A DNA stretch of 64,000 bases from Desulfovibrio sp. G11. GTDB taxonomy: Bacteria; Desulfobacterota; Desulfovibrionia; Desulfovibrionales; Desulfovibrionaceae. The notes under the pieces were generated by a model. That model made no database searches. It saw nothing but the letters and a program-made list of their open reading frames with translations, and was not told where the DNA came from. Location of the stretch: positions 1,358,501-1,422,500 of the forward strand of contig NZ_LT984798.1 in assembly GCF_900243745.1 (NCBI RefSeq). The letters are read 5' to 3'. Numbering within the stretch: the first letter of the stretch is position 1; the number at the start of each line of letters is the position of its first letter. Below are positions 44,585-53,911 of this stretch, one piece after another. The translations under genes were made by a program, and so were the position numbers.

Positions 44585-45774
44585 TAATTCTCGATCAACC
44601 GTATGTTTCGCCGGAGCTGGCGGCCTATGCCGCCAACCGGCAGGAACCTGTGCTGGATAACGAAATGGCCCGCGCCTGCGCGGCCGAGCTTGAAGCCCAG
44701 GGCGGCCCTGCTCTCAACATCGTGTCTGAAGACCGTTTTGCCGCCCTGCTGCGCGAGGGGCAAGACAGCAAAGACGCCGCCCCTCCACGTCTGTACACCT
44801 GCTCTGAAAATTCCCTTGCCTGGGTGACGGACCACTGTGCGCCACCTTTGGCCCGCGCCATTGAAAAACTCAAAAACAAGGCCCTTACCCGCGAACTGCT
44901 CCGCCCCCTGGATCAGGATTATTATTACCGCCGCCTTGATTTCGCGCAGATGCAGGCCCTGCCCTTCGACGAACTGCGTACGCCCTGCATCCTCAAGCCC
45001 GCTGTGGGCTTTTTCAGCCTCGGCGTTTACCGCATCAACAATGCGGACGACTGGCAGGCCGCAAAAGCAGCCATTGCCGAAGAATCCTCCCGCTGGTCCG
45101 AGCAATACCCGCAGTCTGTGGTTGACGGCGATGACTGGCTGCTGGAAGAATACATCGAGGGCGACGAATTTGCCGTTGACGTGTACTTTGACCAGAACGG
45201 CCGCGCCGTCATCTGCAATATCCTGCACCACGAGTTCGCCAGCGCCGATGACGTGAGCGACCGCCTGTACTACACCAGCGCGTCCATCATCCGCGACCGT
45301 CTGGAAGAATTTGAAAACTGGTTCAACAGGGTCAACGCCATCCTGGGATTGCGCAACTTTCCAACGCATGTGGAGTTGCGCCGCAGCGATTCCGGGCGCA
45401 TTCTACCCATAGAATTCAACCCGTTACGCTTTGCCGGCTGGTGCAGCACAGACGTGAGCCTTTTTGCCTGGGGCTTCCACTCCTACGGCTGCTTTCTTGA
45501 AGGCACGCGCCCCTGCTGGGAAGAGGCCCTCAAGGGCAAAGAAGGCAGACTCTATACCTTCATGGCCCTGAACAAACCCGCCAACTGCCCGCCAGTGCGC
45601 GATTTTGATTATGAAGCCCTGTGCCGCCGCTTTGCAAAGGTGCTGCGCATGCGCAAAAACGACTATTCCCGCTACGGCCTGTTTGGCTTTTTGTATACCG
45701 AAACCCCCGAAAACCAGCGGGAAGAACTGGACTATATCGCCAGTTCCGACCTGATGGAATTCGCGAGTTTCTGA
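44581..45774 (+). CDS. ATP-grasp domain protein
   Basis: 397 residues. The ATP-grasp core is visible: CILKPAVGFFSLGVYRI (nucleotide-binding strand and loop, about residues 138-154), WLLEEYIEGDEFAVDVYFDQNG (about 187-208) and the metal-binding IEFNPLRFAG near residue 280. It should join a carboxylate to an amine or similar nucleophile, with substrate unknown. It overlaps hom and precedes yjbQ by 16 bp, so a link to amino-acid or cofactor metabolism is possible, but nothing in the sequence shows the substrate. Confidence 0.75.
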   Translation: MIILDQPYVSPELAAYAANRQEPVLDNEMARACAAELEAQGGPALNIVSEDRFAALLREGQDSKDAAPPRLYTCSENSLAWVTDHCAPPLARAIEKLKNKALTRELLRPLDQDYYYRRLDFAQMQALPFDELRTPCILKPAVGFFSLGVYRINNADDWQAAKAAIAEESSRWSEQYPQSVVDGDDWLLEEYIEGDEFAVDVYFDQNGRAVICNILHHEFASADDVSDRLYYTSASIIRDRLEEFENWFNRVNAILGLRNFPTHVELRRSDSGRILPIEFNPLRFAGWCSTDVSLFAWGFHSYGCFLEGTRPCWEEALKGKEGRLYTFMALNKPANCPPVRDFDYEALCRRFAKVLRMRKNDYSRYGLFGFLYTETPENQREELDYIASSDLMEFASF

Positions 45775-45790
45775 CAGCAGGAGGCTGCCT

Positions 45791-46207
45791 GTGCTGCATC
45801 TGGAAATTGAAACAACATGCCGCTGCGACATGCGCGACATCACAACGCAGCTACGCAGCCTGGTGCGGCGCAATGCCATTGAAAAGGGCTGGCGCAACGG
45901 CGTGTTGGCCCTTTTCTGCCCGCACACCACCTGCGGCCTGACAGTCAACGAAGGGGCAGATCCCGACGTGCGACGCGACATGTTGACCTTTTTCAGCGAC
46001 CTTGTGCCGCGCCACGGCGATTACCACCACGCCGAAGGCAACAGCGACGCCCACATAAAGGCCACCCTGCACGGGCCGTCCCTGACACTCTTTGTGGAAA
46101 ACGGCGAGCTGTGCCTCGGCACCTGGCAGTCTGTGTACCTGTGCGAAGGCGATGGCCCGCGCTGCCGCACCATCTGGCTGCAATGGCTTGCCGGGCAGGA
46201 AGAATAA
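45791..46207 (+). CDS. yjbQ: YjbQ/UPF0047 family protein
   Basis: 138 residues, GTG start with AGGAGG just upstream. The UPF0047 signature is present: CPHTTCGLTVNEGADPDV and GDYHHAEGNSDAHIKA with the C-terminal LCLGTWQSVYLCEGDGPR. These small trimeric proteins were linked to a thiamin-phosphate-synthase-like activity, but a physiological role is not settled. It is last in the hom-ATP-grasp-yjbQ operon. Confidence 0.88.
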   Translation: MLHLEIETTCRCDMRDITTQLRSLVRRNAIEKGWRNGVLALFCPHTTCGLTVNEGADPDVRRDMLTFFSDLVPRHGDYHHAEGNSDAHIKATLHGPSLTLFVENGELCLGTWQSVYLCEGDGPRCRTIWLQWLAGQEE

Positions 46208-46463
46208 TCCCACAGACACACTGCTCCTGCCCGCACCTGTTTTCACCAGCCATGCCGGACACATGCCGCGCAGCTGCGCCAAAGGGGCCTGCCCCACGGC
46301 GGCGCCACGACAGCGGGAAACCGTCCGGAAAAAGGACCGACGGGCAACTCCAGCGCCACCACTGCGGTCCGGCCTTCAGTATGAGTTTCCGGCCTTGCCG
46401 GAAGCGGGGCCTGTGGGGTAAAACAGCCCACACCCTTTGACCAGCCCCGCCGGGCCGCCCGCC

Positions 46464-47744
46464 ATGATCATTCACATCGATATGGACGCTTTTTTTGCTT
46501 CTGTGGAGCAGATGGACAACCCCGACCTGCGGGGCCGCCCGGTTATTGTGGGTGGCAGCAGCGACAGAGGGGTGGTTTCCACCTGTTCCTACGAAGCCCG
46601 CACCTTTGGCGTACACTCGGCCATGCCTATGGTCGTGGCGCGCCGCCTGTGCCCGCAGGCCGTGATCGTGCGGGGGCGCTACCAGCGTTATGCCGAGCTT
46701 TCCCACGCCATCATGTCTGCCCTGAAAGATTTTTCCCCCCTTGTGGAACCGGCCAGCGTGGACGAGGCCTATATGGACGCCACAGGCCTTGAGCGGCTTT
46801 TCGGTCCGCTGGAAGAACTTGTGGCAGGCATCAAGACCCGCGTCGTGGATGTGACCGGAGGGCTGACCTGCTCTGTGGGTGCGGCTCCGGTAAAATTTCT
46901 TGCAAAGATATGCTCGGACGTCAACAAGCCCGACGGCGTGTTCATCCTGCGGCAGGAAAATATGGACGCCTTCCTGTGCGCCCTGCCTGTAGGCAGGATA
47001 CCCGGGGTCGGCAAACGCACGGTGCAGAGCCTTCAGGACCTCGGCGTCAGGACAGTCGCCCAGCTGCGCCGCTTCAGCCCGGATTTTATGGAGCGCCGTT
47101 TCGGCAAGTGGGGGCTTGCGCTCTATGAGCGGGCGCAAGGGCGCGACAGCCGCAAGGTGGAAACTGAACGCGAGGCCAAGAGCGAAAGCGCGGAGTGTAC
47201 CTTTGCCGAAGACACGCGGGACAGGGATTTTTTACAGCGCATGCTCATGGCCCACGCCGAGCGCGTGGGCAGCTCCCTGCGGCGCCACGGCTACAGGGGG
47301 CGCACCATCACCCTGAAGGTAAAATTCTGCGATTTCAGGCAGATCACGCGCTCCCGCACACTGGAAGAAGCCGTCAGTGCTACGGAAACCATTTTTGAAA
47401 CAGGCTGCCGCCTGCTGGCAGAACTGCCCCTGCCGCAGCCCGTGCGCCTTATCGGCCTTGGCGTGTCGGGCTTTGACGCGCCCCCCGGCCAGCTTTTTCT
47501 GCCGGGCACTGGCAAGGCCGCAGGGCAGAAGCTCGATCCGCAGGTGGAAGCCAAAAGGCAGAAACTTGACGCCGCGCTGGACAGCCTGCGCGAAAAATTC
47601 GGCAAACAGGCTGTCCAGCGCGGGCGGCTGTTTACTCTGGCCCGCCAGCAGGACGCGCCGGAGCGCGTCAACAACGGCAAGGGTGATGGTGTGGAACAAC
47701 CGCCGGAAGACAACGGCAGAAAAAATCAGGAAGAAACGCCATAA
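46464..47744 (+). CDS. dinB: DNA polymerase IV, Y family
   Basis: 426 residues. Starts MIIHIDMDAFFASVEQ with the metal Asp and steric-gate region. SYEARTFGVHSAMP, the catalytic SVDEAYMDATGLERLFG and SVGAAPVKFLAKICSDVNKPDG are all intact. The thumb HhH (PGVGKRTVQSL) and little-finger domain follow. The C terminus beyond about residue 350 is a variable, Lys/Asp/Gln-rich tail. It performs error-prone translesion synthesis. No clear SOS box was found just upstream. A TTG at 46437 is an alternative start. Confidence 0.95.
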   Translation: MIIHIDMDAFFASVEQMDNPDLRGRPVIVGGSSDRGVVSTCSYEARTFGVHSAMPMVVARRLCPQAVIVRGRYQRYAELSHAIMSALKDFSPLVEPASVDEAYMDATGLERLFGPLEELVAGIKTRVVDVTGGLTCSVGAAPVKFLAKICSDVNKPDGVFILRQENMDAFLCALPVGRIPGVGKRTVQSLQDLGVRTVAQLRRFSPDFMERRFGKWGLALYERAQGRDSRKVETEREAKSESAECTFAEDTRDRDFLQRMLMAHAERVGSSLRRHGYRGRTITLKVKFCDFRQITRSRTLEEAVSATETIFETGCRLLAELPLPQPVRLIGLGVSGFDAPPGQLFLPGTGKAAGQKLDPQVEAKRQKLDAALDSLREKFGKQAVQRGRLFTLARQQDAPERVNNGKGDGVEQPPEDNGRKNQEETP

Positions 47745-48100
47745 GGCATTTTGCGGGGGTCTGGTAGCAGCACAGGATGCCCGCCCGCAGGCGGCCCACA
47801 CGAAGACAGTAAGGGCATTGCAACCGCCGGCAGAATCTATGGCATTTTACCTTTGGGCGAGAATGTATACTCTCAAGGGCAAGGCCCGCACGTTCCGGTG
47901 CTTGACAGCGCAGATACACGGCGCTTGCACCGCCACGACGGGCGGCCGTGCCAGCAGCTGCCAGAATATTTGCACGTGAAATGCTCTGGAGCAGATTAAC
48001 TTTTACTTCGGCGTTTAACCGCGCAGATAAACTGCGCTTACGCCTCCGTAGCGAACGTCTGCTCACGCAGCCGTCAGAACAATTTAAAAGTTAAATTGTT
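47745..48100. other. intergenic region with palindromes and repeat
   Basis: No gene. Contains GAGAATGTATACTCTC at 47861-47876, repeat copy at 48032-48090, and the palindrome GAACAATTTAA-AAG-TTAAATTGTTC at 48077-48101 that abuts the EVE stop codon. Confidence 0.55.
48032..48090. repeat. intergenic repeat copy 2
   Basis: Contains GCGCTTACGCCTCCGTAGCG and ACGTCTGCTCACGCAGCC. It matches 31190-31250 over about 59 bases, and the GCGAACG-CTGCTC-CGCAGCC core also occurs near 43055. Confidence 0.55.
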
Positions 48101-48577
48101 CTAGCTGTCTTCCGCGTCACCCATCTTGCAGATGACAGCAAACTCTTCCTTGCTCACGGGCATAACCGAGAGCCTGGACCCCTTACGCAAAAGCTCCATG
48201 CCGAACAGCGCGGGAACCATACGCATGGCCTTGAGCGGCACGGGGTTGGCGAATTTTTTGACAAAACGGATGTCTACTGCAAACCAGAGCGGCTTTTCCG
48301 GGGTCGACCTGGGGTCAAAGTGTTCGTCTTCCGGCTCCCAGGCTGTGGGGTCAGGGTACCCGGTCCTCACTACGCGGGCCACACCAACCGCCGAAGGCGC
48401 GGTGACGCTGTGATAAAAAATGGCCATGTCGCCCACAGCCATCTGATCGCGCAGAAAATTGCGCGCCTGAAAGTTGCGCACACCGCCCCAACTGGTGACC
48501 TGATCAGGCTCCGCCGCGAGGTCGTCAATCGAATAACAGCCCGGCTCCGACTTCAGGAGCCAATACTTCGTTTCCAT
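48101..48577 (-). CDS. EVE-domain protein
   Basis: 158 residues. METKYWLLKSEPGCYSIDDL, SWGGVRNFQARNFLRDQMAVGD and the AIFYHSVTAPSAVGVARVV block are the EVE fold, a PUA-like nucleotide or modified-nucleic-acid-binding domain. GGAGA precedes the ATG at 48577. It is encoded alone next to mutL on the same strand but 160 bp downstream of it. Its ligand here is unknown. Confidence 0.92.
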   Translation of the reverse strand: METKYWLLKSEPGCYSIDDLAAEPDQVTSWGGVRNFQARNFLRDQMAVGDMAIFYHSVTAPSAVGVARVVRTGYPDPTAWEPEDEHFDPRSTPEKPLWFAVDIRFVKKFANPVPLKAMRMVPALFGMELLRKGSRLSVMPVSKEEFAVICKMGDAEDS

Positions 48578-48739
48578 AAAAATCTCCAGACTACAGGCTT
48601 CGGGCAGCGGATCCAGCACAGCAGCAGGTATTTCCTGCCGGTACTGGCCCGTGCACCCACGGCGTCAGTGCAGTATGTTCCCGCAAGCGGTTTCAGGCTC
48701 TCTTCACCCTGCGACAGAGACCGGAGTGGGGACCAAGCA

Positions 48740-50920
48740 TCAGGATTGCCGCCGCTTGAACATTTTTTCCAGCTCAGGGCCATCCCAGCGCAGTACGCAG
48801 GGACGCCCGTGCGGGCAGTATTCCCTGTCCGGAGCCGCAAGCCACTGGCGCAGCAGCCCGGCGGCCTCATCATCCGTAAGGCGCTGCCCGGCCTTGATGG
48901 CCGCCTTGCAGGACATGGAAATAAACATGCCCGCCAGATCGTCCTTGCGCCCGGCCAGCGCTTCACGCAGAAAATCTCTGGCCTCGGCCCGCGAAAGCAC
49001 GGGCGGCATGCCCCTGACCTCAAGCCCCGCGCCGGAACTTTCAAAGACAAAACCCAGGGATTCCAGATTTTCCCGCAGCTCAAACAGCCGCTCGCGCTCC
49101 GCCGGATGCAGCGACAGTTCCAGCGGCAGGGCCAGCAGCTGCCCGGAGCCGGCAAAGCCGCCCCGGCGCATGCGGGTATAGAGCACACGCTCATGGGCCG
49201 CGTGCTGGTCCAGCAGGATCAGGGCGCCGTCCCTGTCGCGCAGCACCAGATAGGTATTTGCCACCTGCCCCAGGTATTCCATATTTTCAACGCGCAAGGG
49301 CTGACGGCTTCCGCCATGCCCGGCAGCGACATCACCCCGGTCATCCGCTGCATCGCCTGCACCGGCGGCATATGTGCCGCTGTCTTCCGCCATGCGGCCG
49401 CAGGCGGCGTCTTCCTGCTCCAGAAAAAAACCTTCCTGCGCGGCAGCGGCCAGACCGGCGCTTCCCGCAGGGGCAGACGAAGAAGAAAACTGCGCACCAA
49501 AAGCGGACGCATCAGAAGCGCCATCCGGGCCAGGCAGCCCAGATGGAGCGGACAAGCCAGCCCGGCCGGTAAATCCCGGCAAAGTGCCGTACGTGGCATG
49601 CCCGGCCTCTCCTTCCACAGATGCGGCGGGCGCGCTCACATGCCATTCGCCCTGGTCAGCGGCACTGTCCCGCTCCTGCCGCTCCACAAGCGGGGGATTA
49701 TCCAGCCGCCCCCAGAATCCCTGCGGACGGGGCGCGGCACCCGCCGGGTCCCCCGGGTCCGCGCCCGGAGCATAAGACTTGTCAGGAGAACCGAAAGTAC
49801 CAGACGAATCTGAAGCGGGCGAATCTGAAGCGGGCGAACCGGCCTGATCATACGCCCTGCCGTCAGCGGCAGGCGTTGCCCCTTCGCGCCAGACGGCCTC
49901 GGCCACGTCAAACGACGTCACAAGCGCCCCTTGCACGGCGTGCAGCACCGCGGAAAACACCGCGGATTCATCCCTGAACCGCACCTCGCTTTTGGCCGGG
50001 TGCACGTTCACATCCACCTCGGCCGGGTCCATTTCGACAAAAAGGGCAATCTGCGGGTAGTCCCTGCTGGTCATACGCCCTTTGTAGGCCTGGCGCACGG
50101 CGGCCAGCAGGCGCTTGTCCGTCACCGAGCGGCCGTTGACATACAAAAGGATGCGGTCGCCACGCGGCTGGCTCACATTGGGCAGGGCCGCCAGACCATG
50201 CGCGCGGATGCCATGCCGCCGCCCGTCAAAGGGGCGCAGGGCATCCACGATGAGGCGCGGCCACAGCACGGCAAGACGCTCGGCAAGGGTTTGCCCCGGC
50301 AGAAACCGCAGGGCTTCCCTCTCACCCGAATACAGGCAAAACCCCACCTGCGGACGTGTCAGGGCCAGACGGGCCAGCCAGTCCTGGGCGCGCCTGAACT
50401 CTGTGGAGGGGGCCTTTAAAAACTTCAGCCGGGCTGGTATGTTGGAAAAAAGATCACGCACTTCCACCAGCGTGCCCTTGTGCAGGGCCGCCGGGCTGGA
50501 GCTTTTGAGCAGGCCATGTTCCACCTCTACCCGGTGTGCCGCGGCCTGTCCCGCAGCGTCCTGGCTGGCTGAAGTGATGGTAAAGCGCGATACCGAGGCG
50601 ATGCTCGGCAAGGCCTCGCCCCGAAAGCCGTAAGAAAGGATGCGTTCAAGGTCCTCCAGGCACCGTATCTTGCTGGTGGCATGACGTGTGACGGCCAGCT
50701 CCAGATCTTCCGCAGGGATGCCCCGGCCATCATCCTGTACACTGATGCGGCTTTGCCCCCCATTTTCAAGGCAAACATCAATCTGGCCGGCCTGGGCGTC
50801 CAGGCTGTTTTCCACCAGTTCTTTCAACACGCTGGCGGGCCGTTCAACCACCTCGCCGGCGGCGATCTGGTTGCGCAGCTCGGGTGGCAGCAGGCGTATA
50901 TGACTATTTTTTTCAGACAT
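48740..50920 (-). CDS. mutL: DNA mismatch repair protein MutL
   Basis: 726 residues. The GHKL ATPase N terminus is intact: LPPELRNQIAAGEVVERPASVLKELVENSLDA, DDGRGI, RHATSKI and GFRGEALPSIASV. A long Ser/Gly/Pro/Ala-rich linker (about residues 345-520) includes a 15-bp in-frame tandem duplication. The C-terminal dimer domain carries DQHAAHERVLYT, ISMSCKAAIKAG and CPHGRP. In endonuclease-active MutL the first motif ends in Glu (DQHAxxExxxxE); here it ends in Thr, so nicking activity is uncertain. Start 50920 has no clear binding site. Confidence 0.95.
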   Translation of the reverse strand: MSEKNSHIRLLPPELRNQIAAGEVVERPASVLKELVENSLDAQAGQIDVCLENGGQSRISVQDDGRGIPAEDLELAVTRHATSKIRCLEDLERILSYGFRGEALPSIASVSRFTITSASQDAAGQAAAHRVEVEHGLLKSSSPAALHKGTLVEVRDLFSNIPARLKFLKAPSTEFRRAQDWLARLALTRPQVGFCLYSGEREALRFLPGQTLAERLAVLWPRLIVDALRPFDGRRHGIRAHGLAALPNVSQPRGDRILLYVNGRSVTDKRLLAAVRQAYKGRMTSRDYPQIALFVEMDPAEVDVNVHPAKSEVRFRDESAVFSAVLHAVQGALVTSFDVAEAVWREGATPAADGRAYDQAGSPASDSPASDSSGTFGSPDKSYAPGADPGDPAGAAPRPQGFWGRLDNPPLVERQERDSAADQGEWHVSAPAASVEGEAGHATYGTLPGFTGRAGLSAPSGLPGPDGASDASAFGAQFSSSSAPAGSAGLAAAAQEGFFLEQEDAACGRMAEDSGTYAAGAGDAADDRGDVAAGHGGSRQPLRVENMEYLGQVANTYLVLRDRDGALILLDQHAAHERVLYTRMRRGGFAGSGQLLALPLELSLHPAERERLFELRENLESLGFVFESSGAGLEVRGMPPVLSRAEARDFLREALAGRKDDLAGMFISMSCKAAIKAGQRLTDDEAAGLLRQWLAAPDREYCPHGRPCVLRWDGPELEKMFKRRQS

Positions 50921-51109
50921 GGTTTCAGTGTATGCGCCCATGTGCGGCATGGCAAGCGGCGGCGCAGGCCGGAAAAAAACACCCCCGCAAGGCGCCGCAG
51001 GGCTTGCCTTGCCGCCAGGGGTGCTTATGTATGGAAGGCAAGGCTGAAAAGGCGCGACGCCAAAAACACACATGTAAAGGCAGCGCGCCGGATGCTGAGG
51101 GAGGAAACA

Positions 51110-51415
51110 ATGCACGACAACATCATGAAAGCCATTGCCGAACCCTTGCGCGGCCCTTTGTCGCCCAAGGGCTATGACCCTGAACTCCTGTACGTGGAAT
51201 GCGGCCGCTGCGGCTCGCCCGTCATGTGGGAACAGGGGAAGGCCACAGATATTCTCGGAGTAGCGGGCATCGACCCGCTGGAACTGGATTCGTCCTGCCT
51301 GCTGGTTACAGATGCCTGCCCCCTTTGTGGCGGCAAGGGGCATTACACCGTCCAGATTTTTCGCGTTAGCGGCGATACGCAAACACGTCGCCCGCCCTAT
51401 TTCGGCAATGCGTAG
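51110..51415 (+). CDS. small zinc-ribbon-like hypothetical protein
   Basis: 101 residues. GGGAGGAAAC precedes the ATG at 51110. Two Cys pairs, CGRCG near residue 31 and CPLCGGKG near residue 70, form a likely zinc ribbon. The rest is soluble and hydrophilic. No family recognised. It is divergent from mutL. Confidence 0.7.
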   Translation: MHDNIMKAIAEPLRGPLSPKGYDPELLYVECGRCGSPVMWEQGKATDILGVAGIDPLELDSSCLLVTDACPLCGGKGHYTVQIFRVSGDTQTRRPPYFGNA

Positions 51416-51554
51416 ACTGCGGCGGGATACCCCACCCGCCCGATCCCAGGCCGCCGGTTCATGTGCCCGGCGGCCTTTCTGTTTTCTCCGGCAGGGAGCT
51501 TCGGCCACCCAGATTCCCAAGCGTCTGGCCCGGGCCGGCAGATCTCTTGCCTTC

Positions 51555-51716
51555 ATGTGCGCGCAAAGCCTGTTTTTGCCCTGCGTTTCCACTGTGGGCA
51601 TACTTTACAGCGAGGCCAGATCATTGACGCTACTGGCCGCTGTTGTTGTCTATTCCCTGGTTCTGCCTTTCGGACTCGCCATACTGGTCTATCAGGCTGC
51701 CCGGCTTTTGTCCTGA
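51555..51716 (+). CDS. possible 53-residue two-helix membrane protein
   Basis: ATG at 51555 gives MCAQSLFLPCVSTVGILYSE and then a clear hydrophobic stretch SLTLLAAVVVYSLVLPFGLA. No ribosome binding site is convincing. It is followed by a strong terminator that would suit it. Weakly supported. Confidence 0.3.
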   Translation: MCAQSLFLPCVSTVGILYSEARSLTLLAAVVVYSLVLPFGLAILVYQAARLLS

Positions 51717-51764
51717 TCCAGTGCAACTGCACGGCGCCACGGCTGGCAGTCTCTGGACCTTGTT

Positions 51765-51808
51765 GAAAAAAAGATGCCGCCGGAAAAATTCCCGCGGCAT
51801 CTTTTTTA
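51765..51808. terminator. bidirectional terminator downstream of purE
   Basis: AAAAAAGATGCCGC (51767-51780) pairs with GCGGCATCTTTTTT (51794-51807), a 14-bp stem with A and T tracts on the two sides. It suits purE on the minus strand and anything on the plus strand. Confidence 0.75.
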
Positions 51809-51874
51809 CGACAAAAGCAGTGTTACACAGATGTCGCGAGATCACATGACAGGCGTGACCTGCGGCACGGTGAT

Positions 51875-52372
51875 TCAGGCATACTTTCGGGTAATCTCGT
51901 CACCGGCCTTTTCCACATCCTCGCGCATTTTTGCACGGGCGGCGGCGAGCTTACGGCTGAGATCAGCGTCCGCCAGGGCCAGAATCTGGGCCGCAAGCCA
52001 GGCCGCATTGCGCGCGCCGGCCTTGTCGAGGGCCACCGTAGCCACAGGAAATCCCGGAGGCATCTGCACCGTGGCAAGCAGGGCATCCATGCCGCCAAGA
52101 GCCACGCTGGACACGGGAATGCCGATCACCGGGCGTGTGGTGCGCGCCGCCACGGCTCCAGCCAGATGGGCGGCCATACCGGCGGCACAGATGAAAACCT
52201 GCGCACCGGCGGCTTCGTGTTCGCTCACCAGCTTTTCCGTGCGTTCAGGGGTGCGGTGGGCGGAGCTGACCGTGATGACACAGCTTATGCCCAGGCTTTT
52301 CAGCACTTCAACACAGGGGCTGACCTTGTCTTCATCAGACTGGGACCCCATCAGTATAACCACTTGAGCCAT
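51875..52372 (-). CDS. purE: N5-carboxyaminoimidazole ribonucleotide mutase
   Basis: 165 residues. Contains [59 protein letters not shown] and the [39 protein letters not shown] block. It rearranges N5-CAIR to CAIR in purine synthesis. GAGGA precedes the ATG at 52372. It lies 143 bp downstream of purD on the same strand. Confidence 0.97.
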   Translation of the reverse strand: MAQVVILMGSQSDEDKVSPCVEVLKSLGISCVITVSSAHRTPERTEKLVSEHEAAGAQVFICAAGMAAHLAGAVAARTTRPVIGIPVSSVALGGMDALLATVQMPPGFPVATVALDKAGARNAAWLAAQILALADADLSRKLAAARAKMREDVEKAGDEITRKYA

Positions 52373-52515
52373 GATATATCCTCTGCTTGCTGCCCCGCTC
52401 CGGCGCATTGCGCCCGCAGCATTTTTGCGCGGCGATGGTTCACTTTTCATATGGCTGCGTTGCAGCTTTAGCCGCAAGCCCTTGGGCCAACGGCTGAAAT
52501 TATGTTACGCCCCGG

Positions 52516-53805
52516 CTACTTTATGCCTTTCAGGCGATTGATGCCCTTCTGCCCGATATCTGTGCGGTAAAAACCGTCAGTCATACGAACTTTTTCCACA
52601 GCAGCGTAGGCGGCTTTTTTTGCGTCCTCCAGATCATTCCCCAACGCCGTGACGCAAAGCACGCGCCCGCCGCTGGACACCAGCGCGCCATCCCTGATGG
52701 TCGTGCCGCTATGAAAAACCTTGACTCCGGGCAGACTGTCGGCCTCTTCAATATCCGCAATGGCAAGCCCCTTGGAATACGCGCCCGGGTAGCCCTTGGC
52801 CGTCATGACCACGCCGAGGGCCGTCTTGTCGCTCTGGCCGATACTTGTGGGGTCGAGCCTGCCTTCCACGCAGTCGAGCATGATGCGGGGCAGATCGCCT
52901 TCGAGGCGCATGAGCATGGGCTGGCACTCCGGATCACCGAAACGCACGTTGTATTCCAGCACCTTGGGACCGTCCGCGGTCATCATAAGCCCTGCATAGA
53001 GCACGCCCACAAAGGGGTGCCCGTCCCTGGCAAGCTCGCGCAGAATGGGGCGCACGGTAAGGTCGGCCATTTCTTCAAGCATGTTGTCGGGCAAAATGGG
53101 AGCCGGGCTGTACGCGCCCATGCCGCCGGTATTGGGACCTTCGTCATTGTCGAAAACACGCTTGTGGTCCTGGGCCGAAGGCAGGGGAACGGCGCGTTCG
53201 CCGTCGCACAGGCAGAGAAAAGAAGCCTCTTCGCCCACAAGGCATTCCTCAAGCACCACAAGGTCGCCTGCGGCGCCAAAGGCGCGGGCGCTCATGATGT
53301 CGTTGACGGCCTGCAGGGCTTCCTGAGAATCGGCGGCCATGATGACGCCCTTGCCCGCGGCCAGGCCATCGGCCTTGACCACTAGGGGACCGCCCACCTT
53401 TGCTACATGATTTCTGGCCATTTCCACATCGCTGAACACGGCGCTCTGGGCTGTGGGAACATTGGCCCGCGCCATGATCTCCTTGGCAAAGGCCTTGCTG
53501 CCTTCAAGCCGTGCGCCGTAGCTGTCCGGCCCGAAACAGGCAATGCCCGCCTCGCGCATGCGGTCGGTAATGCCCAGAGTCAGCGGCAGTTCCGGCCCGG
53601 GAACCACAAGATCTATTTTTTCCCTGCGGGCCAGATCAACCAGCCCGTCCAGATCATCCACGGCCACAGGCACGTTGACCGCGCCTTCCCTGCTGGTGCC
53701 GCCGTTGCCGGGAGCGACGAAAACCGCGCTCACACCGGGGCTTTGCATGAATTTCCAGACCAGGGCGTGTTCCCGCCCACCGGATCCTATTACCAGGATG
53801 CGCAT
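52516..53805 (-). CDS. purD: phosphoribosylamine-glycine ligase
   Basis: 429 residues. ATP-grasp ligase of the second purine step. The start MRILVIGSGGREHALVWKF is typical, with GPELPLTLGITD, KADGLAAGKGVIMA, the NTGGMGAYSPAPIL block, YNVRFGDPECQPMLMRLEGDL and SGGRVLCVTALG. AAGGAG precedes the ATG at 53805. It is probably co-transcribed with purE, although the 143-bp gap allows a separate promoter. Confidence 0.97.
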   Translation of the reverse strand: MRILVIGSGGREHALVWKFMQSPGVSAVFVAPGNGGTSREGAVNVPVAVDDLDGLVDLARREKIDLVVPGPELPLTLGITDRMREAGIACFGPDSYGARLEGSKAFAKEIMARANVPTAQSAVFSDVEMARNHVAKVGGPLVVKADGLAAGKGVIMAADSQEALQAVNDIMSARAFGAAGDLVVLEECLVGEEASFLCLCDGERAVPLPSAQDHKRVFDNDEGPNTGGMGAYSPAPILPDNMLEEMADLTVRPILRELARDGHPFVGVLYAGLMMTADGPKVLEYNVRFGDPECQPMLMRLEGDLPRIMLDCVEGRLDPTSIGQSDKTALGVVMTAKGYPGAYSKGLAIADIEEADSLPGVKVFHSGTTIRDGALVSSGGRVLCVTALGNDLEDAKKAAYAAVEKVRMTDGFYRTDIGQKGINRLKGIK

Positions 53806-53829
53806 GCTCACTCCTTGCCGTGTGCTGAT

Positions 53830-53857
53830 GAAAAGCAAAGCCCCATAAAGGGGCTTT
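53830..53857 (-). terminator. terminator after the FG-GAP gene
   Basis: AAAGCCCC (53837-53844), loop ATAAA, GGGGCTTT (53850-53857). On the minus strand it is followed by GCTTTTC, a short T-tract. Confidence 0.55.
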
Positions 53858-53911
53858 ACCGGGGGCGGGCTGCCGCCGCAGTGCGCGTGGGCCGCCCGCG
53901 CCCGTAAACGC

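Noticed and set aside
46400..46464. SOS box upstream of dinB
   Set aside because: No convincing LexA-type palindrome in the short upstream stretch.
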